Origin: Streptomyces sp. A2-16
Lineage (GTDB): Bacteria; Actinomycetota; Actinomycetes; Streptomycetales; Streptomycetaceae
DNA: 64,000 bases
Direction: 5' to 3'
Assembly (NCBI RefSeq): GCF_018128905.1
Contig: NZ_CP063808.1
Coordinates: forward strand, 6,138,001 to 6,202,000
Below, in pieces: positions 7,868 through 15,678 of this stretch (the stretch's first letter is position 1; every line of letters begins with the position of its first letter). The position numbers and the translations under genes were made by a program. A model generated the notes under the pieces. It searched no databases. It was not told where the DNA came from and saw only the letters and a list, made by a program, of their open reading frames with translations.

Positions 7868-8892
7868 CCGGTTCGACGGGGGCCGGTGCCGGGTCGGGGA
7901 CGGGTGCGGCGGGGGCGGACACGGGGGAAGGCTTCCTCGCCGTCGACTCCGGCGGGTCCGGGCTGCGGGTCGTCCTGGGCGCCCCCGGCCGTGGGACCAC
8001 GACCCCGCGTGCGTCCCGGGAGCCCGTGCGTACGGGCCCGAAAGGGATCGACCCGGGGCATCTGATGGAGCAACTGGTGCCCATGGTGCGGGCGTTGCTG
8101 CCCGAGCTCGGGGTGAGCGGGCTGGGTACCGCCGTCGTCGGGGCGGCGGGTCTCGCGACGCTGGGCGAGGGCCTGCGGGCCGAGCTGCCCGGCGCGCTGG
8201 AGCGGGAGTTCGGGATCCGGACCGTCGCGCTCGTCGCGGACGCGGTGACCGCCTACACCGGTGCTCTCGGACCGCGCCCGGGTGCCGTGGTCGCCGCCGG
8301 CACCGGTCTTGTCGCGATCGGCACCGATCTCAGGTCCTGGCGGCGGGCGGACGGCTGGGGTCATCTGCTGGGCGACTGCGGGAGCGGCGCCTGGATCGGG
8401 CGGGCCGGGCTCGAGGCCGCGCTGCGCGCCCACGACGGGCGGCCCGGCGGCTCGGCGGCGCTGCTGGCCCGGGCCGAGGAGTCGTTCGGCCCCGCTCAGG
8501 AGTTGCCCGGCAGGCTCTACCCGCGCACGGACCGGCCCGCCGTGCTGGCCTCCTTCGCGCCCCAGGTGGCGGCCGGCGCCGGCAGCGACCCGGTCGCCGA
8601 GGGAATCCTGCGCGAGGCCGCCCGGCACATGGCCGAGTCCGCGGCGGCGGTCTGTCCGGCCGAGGGTGAGGTGCATGTCAGCCTCACCGGTGGCTTGTTC
8701 AGGTTGGGTGACGCCCTCGTCGTACCGCTGGAGGAGGAGCTGGAGCGGCGGCTGCCGCATGCGCGGCGGGTCTCTGCGGCGGGCGGGCCGTTGGAGGGAT
8801 CCGTACAGATCGCCACAGAACTGGCGCGGAGTTCGCTCACCCTGCCGAGTGATGCGTCGATGCTGTACGTGGTGGCCCCAAAGAGGGGCTGA
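7864..8892 (+). CDS. BadF/BadG-family ATPase, probable N-acetylglucosamine kinase
   Basis: A 342-residue member of the ASKHA ATPase fold. After a low-complexity Gly/Ala/Thr leader of about 20 residues come the phosphate-1 motif FLAVDSGGSGLRVVLG, the phosphate-2/connector region PGAVVAAGTGLVAIGT, and the adenosine region VSLTGGLFRLGD; WGHLLGDCGSGAWIG is typical of GlcNAc kinases of this family (compare human NAGK). It probably phosphorylates an amino sugar such as N-acetylglucosamine in the cytoplasm. The start GTG at 7864 overlaps the ung stop. A candidate DasR-type site occurs about 2.2 kb downstream at 11078-11087, but next to another gene. Confidence 0.82.
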   Translation: MTGSTGAGAGSGTGAAGADTGEGFLAVDSGGSGLRVVLGAPGRGTTTPRASREPVRTGPKGIDPGHLMEQLVPMVRALLPELGVSGLGTAVVGAAGLATLGEGLRAELPGALEREFGIRTVALVADAVTAYTGALGPRPGAVVAAGTGLVAIGTDLRSWRRADGWGHLLGDCGSGAWIGRAGLEAALRAHDGRPGGSAALLARAEESFGPAQELPGRLYPRTDRPAVLASFAPQVAAGAGSDPVAEGILREAARHMAESAAAVCPAEGEVHVSLTGGLFRLGDALVVPLEEELERRLPHARRVSAAGGPLEGSVQIATELARSSLTLPSDASMLYVVAPKRG

Positions 8893-8987
8893 AGCGGACG
8901 TAACTCATCAGACAAAACCGGACGGATACCGCTCACCTGCACCCTCCCCGAACAGGGAAGCCCAGGAAGCCAGTAACATGCGTCGCC

Positions 8988-9911
8988 ATGAGCTCCCCCA
9001 CTGGGCCCGCGTCCGGCCTGCCAGTACGAATGCCGCGACCTCGCCAGCCCGGGCGGCACCGCCGACCCGAGCCCCTGGCGGCTCCCGAGGGCGCGCCCGC
9101 GCTCGTCCTCGCGGTGCCGGGCACGCCAGGCGCCGCCACGCGCAGCCTCGCCGAGGAGGTCGTGAGCATCGCCCGCTCCGAGTTGCCCGGCCTCGACGCG
9201 CGGATCGGGTATCTGGACGGGGACGACTCGGAGTTCCCCACGCTCCAGGCCGTGCTGGCCCACGCCGCCGACGAGCGCACCGCGCGTTATGAGCAGGCCA
9301 AGGCCGCCGGGATGGACGTCAAGGAGCCCGAGGGCCCCGTCGCCGTCGTGGTGCCGCTGCTCGCCGGTCCGGACAGCGCGCTGCTGCGCCGGATCCGCCA
9401 GGCCGTGATGGACAGCCGGATCGCGGCCGACCTCACCGATGTGCTGGGCCCGCACCCGCTGCTCGCCGAGGCGCTGCACGTGCGGCTGTCGGAGGCCGGG
9501 CTGGCCCGCGCCGACCGCGCTCGGCTGTTCGCCGTGACGACCGCCGCGGACGGCATCATCCTCGGCGCGGTGGGCGGCGAGGAGGCCGTGCAGGCGGCCG
9601 GGATCACCGGCATGCTGCTCGCCGCGCGGCTGGCCGTGCCGGTGATGGCGGCCGCGCTCGACCAGGACGGCTCGATCGCGTCCATCGCCGATCAGCTGCG
9701 GTCCTCCGGTTCGCAGCAGCTGGCGCTCGCGCCGTACCTGATAGGGCCCGAGATCGACCCGGCCGTCATCGAGGAGGCCGCGAGGGAGGCCGGCTGTTCC
9801 GCCGCCGAGCCGCTCGGCCCCTACCCGGCGATCGGCAAGCTCGTCCTCGCCAAGTACACGACCGCGCTGGGCATCGCCCCGCAGCAGGCACAGGGCGCGC
9901 CGGTGCGCTGA
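8988..9911 (+). CDS. CbiX/sirohydrochlorin-chelatase-like protein, degenerate motifs
   Basis: A 307-residue protein with two similar halves, the duplicated fold of the class II chelatases CbiX/SirB: ALVLAVPGTPG...LDARIGYLDGDDSEFPTLQ...PVAVVVPLLAG opens the first half, and DGIILGAVGGEEAVQAAG lies in the second. Chelatases insert Co or Fe into sirohydrochlorin using histidines in an early HG(S/T) motif and in a PLF...GxH motif. Here those positions read VPGTPG and PLLAGPDS, so both metal-site histidines appear lost. The protein is therefore probably not an active chelatase. The N-terminus (about 35 residues rich in P and R) is unlike the family and the start could be internal. No cobalamin genes are nearby. 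Confidence 0.72.
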   Translation: MSSPTGPASGLPVRMPRPRQPGRHRRPEPLAAPEGAPALVLAVPGTPGAATRSLAEEVVSIARSELPGLDARIGYLDGDDSEFPTLQAVLAHAADERTARYEQAKAAGMDVKEPEGPVAVVVPLLAGPDSALLRRIRQAVMDSRIAADLTDVLGPHPLLAEALHVRLSEAGLARADRARLFAVTTAADGIILGAVGGEEAVQAAGITGMLLAARLAVPVMAAALDQDGSIASIADQLRSSGSQQLALAPYLIGPEIDPAVIEEAAREAGCSAAEPLGPYPAIGKLVLAKYTTALGIAPQQAQGAPVR

Positions 9912-9935
9912 GCGCACGCGCCCCGACCGCGACAC

Positions 9936-9973
9936 CGAAAGGGCCCGCTCCGTTTCCGGAGCGGGCCCTTCGG
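9936..9973. terminator. Strong bidirectional terminator hairpin
   Basis: A perfect 14-bp stem (arms 9939-9952 and 9957-9970, reading AAGGGCCCGCTCCG and its complement) with a 4-nt loop and three further pairs beyond a bulged A. It separates the convergent CbiX-like and lactonase genes and can serve both strands. Confidence 0.85.
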
Positions 9974-9989
9974 CGTGCGGAGTCCCGGT

Positions 9990-11021
9990 TCAGTCGAAGA
10001 CCACGCAGGACGCGGCCGGCACCTCGATCGACCCCTCGTAGCGGGGCAGGCCGGTCGCCGGGTCCACGGCGAACCAGGTGACCTCGCCGGAGCGTTCGTT
10101 CGCCACGTACAGGAAGCCCCCGGACTCCGCGAGGGCCCGGGGCCAGTGGCCGCCGCAGATGACCGTGCCGACCAGCCGCAGGTCGTCGCCCTCGACGGCG
10201 AAGGTGGACAGGACGTCCTCGCCCCGGGTGACGGTCCACACGAACCGGCCGTCGGGGGACGTGACGACCCCTGACGGGTACGCGTCGCCCGAGGGGGCGC
10301 CCGCCAGCACCTGGGTCTCGCCCAGGGGCTTCAGCGTGCCTTCCACCGCGTCCCAGCGGCACACGGTGAGGGTCGGGGTGAGCTCGTTGAGGACGTAGGC
10401 GTGGGTGCCGTCGGGGTGGAAGGCCAGGTGGCGCGGGCCCGAGCCGGGGCGCAGGGCGATCTCGCGGTGCACGTCGAGCGTGCCGTCCCGCAGGGTGCAC
10501 ACCCGCACGGAGTCCGTGCCGAGGTCCACGCTGACGATCCACCGCCCGCTCGGGTCGGGCTGCACCTGGTGGGCGTGCGGGCCCTGCTGGCGGGGCGTGT
10601 GCGGGCCTGAGCCGGTGTGCCGGAGCACGCCGGAGGGGGCACCCGTGAGGGAGCCGTCGGCGCGCACCGGCAGGGTGGTGACGCTGCCGGAGCCGTAGTT
10701 GGCGGTCAGGACGTGTCCGGCGTGCACGGCGAGGTGCGTGGGTCCGTTCCCGTCCACGGGCACCGGCGGACCGGCCGGCTCAGGTCGCTCGCCGGTCACC
10801 CGGTACGCGGCCACCGCGCCCTCGGCCGTCTCGCTCACCGCGTACAGCACGTCGCCGCGGGCCGACAGGGCCAGGTACGACGGGTCGGGTACGCCGTTCA
10901 GGCTGCTCAGCACCTTCAGCGCACCGGTGCCCGGGGTCACCGCCGCCGTCACGATGCCGGGACCTCCCGCCGCCGTGAACGACCCGATGTAGGCCCGTCG
11001 CCGCCCGTCGCCGTCTGCCAC
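9990..11021 (-). CDS. Lactonase-family seven-bladed beta-propeller
   Basis: A 343-residue protein of the lactonase family (6-phosphogluconolactonase YbhE / carboxymuconate cyclase type). Blade sequences such as DPSYLALSARGDVLYAVSET, GPTHLAVHAGHVLTANYGSG, GPRHLAFHPDGTHAYVLNEL and YPSGVVTSPDGRFVWTVTRG repeat regularly, and HAHQVQPDPSGRWIVSVDLG is the family hallmark region containing the conserved His. These enzymes hydrolyse sugar-derived or muconate lactones; the exact substrate is not readable. GTG start at 11021 behind a GGGGAC-type Shine-Dalgarno. A DasR-like palindrome lies about 55 bp upstream, suggesting control by amino-sugar status. Confidence 0.85.
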   Translation of the reverse strand: MADGDGRRRAYIGSFTAAGGPGIVTAAVTPGTGALKVLSSLNGVPDPSYLALSARGDVLYAVSETAEGAVAAYRVTGERPEPAGPPVPVDGNGPTHLAVHAGHVLTANYGSGSVTTLPVRADGSLTGAPSGVLRHTGSGPHTPRQQGPHAHQVQPDPSGRWIVSVDLGTDSVRVCTLRDGTLDVHREIALRPGSGPRHLAFHPDGTHAYVLNELTPTLTVCRWDAVEGTLKPLGETQVLAGAPSGDAYPSGVVTSPDGRFVWTVTRGEDVLSTFAVEGDDLRLVGTVICGGHWPRALAESGGFLYVANERSGEVTWFAVDPATGLPRYEGSIEVPAASCVVFD

Positions 11022-11074
11022 CGTCGTCCCCTCTCGGTCTGTGCCGTCCGGGGCGACGGTAGCAGTCGATCAGC

Positions 11075-11090
11075 ACCGGTCTAGACCAAC
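11075..11090. promoter_or_regulatory. Candidate DasR/GntR-HutC operator (dre-like)
   Basis: The perfect palindrome GGTCTAGACC (11078-11087) in context ACCGGTCTAGACCAAC resembles the DasR-responsive element consensus (ACTGGTCTAGACCAnT) at about 13 of 16 positions. It sits upstream of the lactonase gene start at 11021 and downstream of the FUSC gene. Other HutC-subfamily GntR regulators bind similar sequences. Confidence 0.55.
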
Positions 11091-11154
11091 CCGGTGAAAT
11101 TCACGGGGCCGTCGCGGACACGTTGCGAGGGTTCAGGCTCCTCCCGGAGCGGGT

Positions 11155-12642
11155 TCAGGCTCCCACCAGAGGCGAGCCGCTCGGCGTGCGCAAGGGGGCC
11201 GCCAGCTCGGCGAGCGCCCGTTCCAGTCCGTGCAGATGGGCCAGCGCGGGTTCCTCGACGAGAGGCCGGTCCGCCACGGGGAGGTCCCTGCCGTCCGTGA
11301 GTGCCGCGACAGCGGACTCCACCCGTCGGCACGCGAGGGTCAGGCGGGCGTCGTGCGAGGCCTCCGGGTCGGCCGCGACGGCGACCAGGCCCCGGACCTC
11401 GCGGGCGCAGTCGTCGAGGAGGGCGAGGACGCGACGGGCGCGCCGCCTGCGGGCGGGCACGGGGTTGAGGGGGTGGACCAGCGGGGCCACCGAGAGGCGG
11501 ACCCTGCCGAGCAGCTGCTCCAGCTCCCGCACCCGGCCGCCCGGGTCGGCGCCCGACACACCCGCGAGGCGGGCCGCGGCCTCGGCGGTGCAGGCGTGGA
11601 CGCAGCGCAGGGCACGCTGGATCCAGGCGTCGGTGACGGTGTGCGTGGTGATCGGCAGGACGAACAGCACCGCCAGGACGGCCCCGACCGCGCCGACTCC
11701 GGTCTCCGCGAACCGCAGCGCCAGCAGGCCGGGGTTCAGGACGCCGAGGAGGCCGTAGAGAAGCTCGGCGAGGAGGGTGACCCAGAGCATCATCCACGTG
11801 TACGAGACGGCGGCCGTGTAGAAGATGCCGAAGACGCAGACGGCGAGCAGGACGGCCGTCGGTTCCGGCGCCCCGTGCAGCGGTACGGCGACGAGCAGGC
11901 CGAGGCCGATGCCGATGACCGTGCCGAGGACGCGGCGGAAGCCGCGCACCAGGGTCTCGCCGCGCGAGGTGGTGTTGACGAAGATCCACCAGGTGGCGCC
12001 GACGGCCCAGTACCAGCGCTGGCCGGAGATCAGCTGGCCGACGACGAGGGCGAAGCCCGCGCCCGTCATGGCCTGGACCGCCTGGCGGGTGGTGGCGCGG
12101 GCGAGGCCGGTCCCGGCGGGCGGGGCGGGCACGGGGGCCGGGGGCAGGCGGCGTTCGTAGCACCACAGGCCGAAGCGGACCGCGGCGGCTGTGAGCAGGG
12201 AGAGCAGGACGGCGGCGTAGAGCTCGGGCAGCCGGTCGGTGGTCGCGTGCAGGAACTGCGCGACGAAGAAGGTCATGAACGCGAAGACGCCGAGGCTGTG
12301 CCCGCGCGGGCCCCAGCGCCGGGCGTACACGCCCGCGCCGACCACGGCGAGGAAGGTGAGGTCGCGGGCGACGGGGTGGTCGTGGAGCTCGGCCGCGGCA
12401 GCGAGGACGGGGAGGCCGACGACGGGCAGCAGGGCGGTGGTGAGCGCCTGGCCGCGGACGGTGGTGTCCGTGACGGTGAACAGGGCGAGCAGCGCGGCGA
12501 GGCCGCCGGTGACGGCGCCGGCGAGCGAGTGGCCGGCCAGGCCGCACACCACGACGGCCAGACCGATGCCGAGGACCGCCCGCGCGGCGAAGCGCAGCCG
12601 GACCCGGCCCGGGTCCGGCGCCATGAACACCCTCTTCAGCAC
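11155..12642 (-). CDS. FUSC-family membrane protein
   Basis: About 495 residues with two clusters of membrane segments, the hallmark of fusaric-acid-resistance (FUSC/AaeB-like) proteins: AVLGIGLAVVVCGLAGHSLAG, GGLAALLALFTVTDT and further helices in the first half, then AVGATWWIFVNTTSRGETLVRGFRRVLGT (the FUSC-2 core) and VLLAVCVFGIFYTAAVSYTW in the second. The C-terminal 130 residues are cytoplasmic and helical with basic stretches (PARRRRARRVLALLDD). Homologues act in efflux of aromatic acids. I prefer the GTG at 12642 (VLKRVF) behind CAGGGGG; an upstream ATG at 12684 is possible. Divergent from the AsnC-type regulator, which may control it. Confidence 0.85.
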   Translation of the reverse strand: MLKRVFMAPDPGRVRLRFAARAVLGIGLAVVVCGLAGHSLAGAVTGGLAALLALFTVTDTTVRGQALTTALLPVVGLPVLAAAAELHDHPVARDLTFLAVVGAGVYARRWGPRGHSLGVFAFMTFFVAQFLHATTDRLPELYAAVLLSLLTAAAVRFGLWCYERRLPPAPVPAPPAGTGLARATTRQAVQAMTGAGFALVVGQLISGQRWYWAVGATWWIFVNTTSRGETLVRGFRRVLGTVIGIGLGLLVAVPLHGAPEPTAVLLAVCVFGIFYTAAVSYTWMMLWVTLLAELLYGLLGVLNPGLLALRFAETGVGAVGAVLAVLFVLPITTHTVTDAWIQRALRCVHACTAEAAARLAGVSGADPGGRVRELEQLLGRVRLSVAPLVHPLNPVPARRRRARRVLALLDDCAREVRGLVAVAADPEASHDARLTLACRRVESAVAALTDGRDLPVADRPLVEEPALAHLHGLERALAELAAPLRTPSGSPLVGA

Positions 12643-12851
12643 GTACCGCCCCCTGAAACCCTCGGGTGCCGGGTGCACCGGCATGGAAAAGGCGCCGCGG
12701 GGGTCCGCAGCGCCATCGACGGGCTCATTGCAGCATCCTTGGCGCTACCGGCTCAAGCGGGGCCGAATATGCTGGGCCATTGGTACAGAGGAAGCGGTCC
12801 TGGGCCACCCATCGGCGGGCCAAAGGACCAGGTGCGAGGAGGTCGTACGCC

Positions 12852-13328
12852 ATGGCCGTGGACGAGCTCGACACCCGGATCCTGCGGCTGCTGCTGGAGC
12901 AGCCGAGGACGAGTGTGCGGGAGTATGCGCGGATCCTGGGGGTCGCGCGGGGCACCTTGCAGGCGCGGCTCGACCGGCTGGAGCGGGACGGTGTGATCAC
13001 CGGTTCGGGGCCCTCGCTGTCGCCCGCCGCGCTCGGCCATCCGGTGCTGGCGTTCGTGCACATCGAGGTGACCCAGGGCCGGCTCGACGACGTGGGGGAC
13101 GCGCTGGCGGCCGTACCGGAGATCGTCGAGGCGTTCTCGATCGCCGGTGGCGGGGATCTGCTGACGCGGGTCGTGGCGCGGGACAACGCGCACTTGGAGG
13201 ATGTGATCCAGACGGTGATCAGCCTGCCGGGAGTGGTGCGGACGCGAACCGAGGTGGCGCTGCGGGAGCGGGTCGCGTACCGGCTGCTGCCGCTGGTGGA
13301 GTCGGTCGGGCGCACGAACCGCGGTTGA
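12852..13328 (+). CDS. Lrp/AsnC family regulator
   Basis: A 158-residue regulator: N-terminal helix-turn-helix (residues 3-60, DELDTRILRLLLEQPRTSVREYARILGVARGTLQARLDRLERDG in register) and C-terminal RAM/ligand-binding domain (LAFVHIEVTQGRLDDVGDALAAVPEIVEAFSIAGGGDLLTRVVA). Family members sense amino acids and assemble as octamers. The ATG at 12852 follows GAGGAGG. It is divergent from the FUSC transporter with a gap of about 210 bp that contains separated CAGCAT / ATGCTG arms (12731-12736, 12769-12774), a weak candidate binding region. The downstream HAD gene follows closely and may be co-transcribed. Confidence 0.92.
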   Translation: MAVDELDTRILRLLLEQPRTSVREYARILGVARGTLQARLDRLERDGVITGSGPSLSPAALGHPVLAFVHIEVTQGRLDDVGDALAAVPEIVEAFSIAGGGDLLTRVVARDNAHLEDVIQTVISLPGVVRTRTEVALRERVAYRLLPLVESVGRTNRG

Positions 13329-13353
13329 GTTGATCTTTGACATCCTGGACGCC

Positions 13354-14043
13354 ATGAGCAGGCTCAGCGGCATATCGGTCATCTTCGATCTCGACGGAAC
13401 GCTCGTGGACAGCGAGCCGAACTATTACGAAGCGGGTCGGCAGACCCTCGCCGAGCACGGCGTCCTGAACTTCACCTGGAACGACCACGAGCGCTACGTC
13501 GGGATCAGTACGCGGGAGACGGTCGAGCGGTGGAAGTCGCTGTACGGGCTGCGGGCGTCCGTGCCGGAGCTGCTCGCGGACAAGAACCGGCGCTATCTGG
13601 AGCTGGCCCGGACCGCCACGCGCGCGTACCCCGAGATGCGGAAGTTCGTGGAGCTGCTGGCCGGGGAGGGCGTGCCGATGGCGGTGGCCTCGGGGTCGTC
13701 GCGTGCGGCCATCGAGGCGATCCTGGCCGGTACGGGCCTGGACGCGTATCTGCCGACGACCGTCTCGGCCGACGAGGTCGCCCACGGCAAGCCCGCGCCT
13801 GACGTCTTCCTGGAGGCGGCCCGCCGGCTCGGTGCCGCCCCCGCCGACTGCGTGGTCCTGGAGGACGCCGCCCCGGGTGTCGCCGCCGCGCACGCCGCCG
13901 GGATGCGCTGCGTCGCGATCCCGTACGTCGCGGCGCAGGCCGACGCACCGGAGTTCGCCCGCGCCGCTCTGCTCCTGCGGGGAGGCCAGGAGGAGTTCAC
14001 GGCGCGGGCGGCTCACGACTGGTTGGCGCGGAACCGGAGGTGA
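13354..14043 (+). CDS. HAD-superfamily phosphatase, beta-phosphoglucomutase-like
   Basis: A 229-residue HAD hydrolase with all four motifs: FDLDGTLVDSEP (motif I, nucleophile and acid Asp), VASGSSRAAI (motif II Ser), KPAPDVFLEAARRLG (motif III Lys) and VLEDAAPGVAAAHAAGM (motif IV acids). The helical cap inserted after motif I makes it subfamily I, like beta-phosphoglucomutases and sugar phosphatases. The ATG at 13354 is chosen; the frame is open to 13330. It lies 25 nt after the AsnC-type regulator, so co-transcription is likely. Substrate unknown. Confidence 0.88.
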   Translation: MSRLSGISVIFDLDGTLVDSEPNYYEAGRQTLAEHGVLNFTWNDHERYVGISTRETVERWKSLYGLRASVPELLADKNRRYLELARTATRAYPEMRKFVELLAGEGVPMAVASGSSRAAIEAILAGTGLDAYLPTTVSADEVAHGKPAPDVFLEAARRLGAAPADCVVLEDAAPGVAAAHAAGMRCVAIPYVAAQADAPEFARAALLLRGGQEEFTARAAHDWLARNRR

Positions 14044-14162
14044 GGGCCGGGGGCCGTCCGTCCCGGTGAGGACCAGGCGCCCGCCCCCGCGAGGGGCCGG
14101 ACGCCCGCCAAACGGTTCTTCGAGCAGGCCCCGCCAAACGGTTCCGCGACCCGTCACCGGTC

Positions 14163-15578
14163 CTACGGCCGCGACGCGTGCGACGGCCCGGGTGCCGGCT
14201 GGATGTTCTGGTTGAGGCGGAACACGTTGTCCGGGTCCCGGTCGGCCTTGATGCGGGCCAGGCGTTCGTAGTTGCCGCGGTAGCTGGCGCGGACGCGTTC
14301 CTGGCCCTCGTCCATCATCATGTTGACGTAGGCGCCGCCCGCCGAGTACGGGTGCAGGGCGTCGAAGTAGTCGACGGTCCACCGCTTGATCAGTTCGGCG
14401 TTGGCCGGGTCCGGGTCGACGCCGGCGAAGACGGAGGCCCAGTTGGCGTGGCGGTAGGCCCAGGGGGTCTCGTCCTGGCCCACGTCGTGGGCGGCTCCGT
14501 CGATCGGGTAGAGGTGCATGGTGGACTGGACGGTCGGCACCTCGGCGCCGAACTTGGCGTGCAGCTGGACCGCCTCGTCGGGGACGGTCTCGACGAAGTC
14601 GGCCCGCCAGTACCACTGGTGGCCGGGCGGGTAGAGCCCGTCGAACATGGCCTGGAGGTCGGGGTGCTGCATGACCATGGGGGCGTGCAGCAGCGGCGCG
14701 GGCAGCGCGTCGAGCAGCGGGGCCATCTCCCGGGCGGCGGCCTCGGTGTCGTCGCCGGTCCAGCACCACACCACCCCGGCCGTCTTGCGCAGCTGGATCT
14801 CCTCCGGGAACGGCGGGGCCGGCGGGACGGTGCCGTAGAGGAAGAACCCGCCCAGCTCGCGGGGCGCGTTCAGGATGAACTCCCGGTAGGCGGACAGGAC
14901 TTCGGCGCTGTCCTCGACGGGCCAGAAGGTCGGCCCGGCGATCACCGTGCTGATCTCGTGCAGTCGGAAGACGAACGAGGTGATGACGCCGAAGTTGCCG
15001 CCGCCGCCCCGGATCGCCCAGAACAGGTCGCTGTTCTCGTCGGCGCTCGCCCGCACCCGGCGGCCGTCGGCGAGGACGACGTCGGCCTCCAGCAGGTTGT
15101 CGATGGTCAGCCCGCACCTGCGGGTGAGGTGGCCGAGGCCGCCGCCGGTGGTGATGCCGCCGACGCCGGTGGTGGAGACGATGCCGCTGGGCGTGGCCAG
15201 GCCGTGCGCGTTGGTGGCGCGGTCCACCTCGCCCCAGACGCAGCCGCCGCCGACCCGCACGGTGCGGGCGGCCGGATCGACCTGGATGTCCTTCATCGGT
15301 GACAGGTCGGCGACCACTCCCCCGTCGACCGTGCCGAGTCCTGCGCCGTGGTGGCCGCCGCCCCGCACGGCGAGCGACAGGCCGTGGGCGCGGGCGAAGC
15401 CGATCGCGCCGGCCACCGCGTCCGCGTCGGCGCAGCGGGCCACGAGGGCGGGACGCCGGTCGATCATGGCGTTGTAGACGGCACGGGCCTCCTCGTAGCC
15501 GGCGTCCTCGGGGCCGATCAACTCCCCCGTGAATCCGGTCAGTTCACGCCGTGCGGCCTGGGCGGGTGTGCTGGACAT
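14163..15578 (-). CDS. FAD-binding BBE oxidoreductase
   Basis: A 471-residue flavoprotein of the vanillyl-alcohol oxidase / berberine bridge enzyme family. The PP-loop region reads LAVRGGGHHGAGLGTVDGG, where the first His normally carries the covalent FAD; ATPSGIVSTTGVGGITTGGGLGHLTRRCGLTIDNL is the FAD pyrophosphate segment, with Ile where bicovalent enzymes have the second linking Cys, so attachment is probably through one residue. The C-terminal BBE domain ends in IKADRDPDNVFRLNQNI. Members oxidise sugars or secondary metabolites. The ATG at 15578 follows GGGGGA. A 17-bp inverted repeat sits 16 nt upstream and a large LuxR-type regulator lies just beyond, in the same direction. Confidence 0.9.
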   Translation of the reverse strand: MSSTPAQAARRELTGFTGELIGPEDAGYEEARAVYNAMIDRRPALVARCADADAVAGAIGFARAHGLSLAVRGGGHHGAGLGTVDGGVVADLSPMKDIQVDPAARTVRVGGGCVWGEVDRATNAHGLATPSGIVSTTGVGGITTGGGLGHLTRRCGLTIDNLLEADVVLADGRRVRASADENSDLFWAIRGGGGNFGVITSFVFRLHEISTVIAGPTFWPVEDSAEVLSAYREFILNAPRELGGFFLYGTVPPAPPFPEEIQLRKTAGVVWCWTGDDTEAAAREMAPLLDALPAPLLHAPMVMQHPDLQAMFDGLYPPGHQWYWRADFVETVPDEAVQLHAKFGAEVPTVQSTMHLYPIDGAAHDVGQDETPWAYRHANWASVFAGVDPDPANAELIKRWTVDYFDALHPYSAGGAYVNMMMDEGQERVRASYRGNYERLARIKADRDPDNVFRLNQNIQPAPGPSHASRP

Positions 15579-15593
15579 GGTGTCCCCCGTTTC

Positions 15594-15610
15594 CGAATCG
15601 GGTCGATTCG
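15594..15610. promoter_or_regulatory. Inverted repeat upstream of FAD oxidoreductase
   Basis: Perfect 7-bp arms CGAATCG / CGATTCG around a 3-bp centre, 16 bp before the ATG of the oxidoreductase. Its position would block transcription or ribosome access, so repression is more likely than activation. The binding protein is unknown; the adjacent LAL-type regulator is one candidate. Confidence 0.4.
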
Positions 15611-15678
15611 TCCGTTCTACTCGCGTCACCACTCGGCGGACATCCGTGACCGTCACCCAGCTCGGCGCCCCGGCATAC

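Noticed and set aside
12721..12790. Separated CAGCAT/ATGCTG arms as a firm AsnC binding site
   Set aside because: Arms are only 6 bp and 32 bp apart; too weak to annotate on its own.
14106..14144. Two direct copies of CGCCAAACGGTTC, 26 bp apart
   Set aside because: They lie between convergent gene ends, with no promoter to regulate; probably a chance or slippage duplication.
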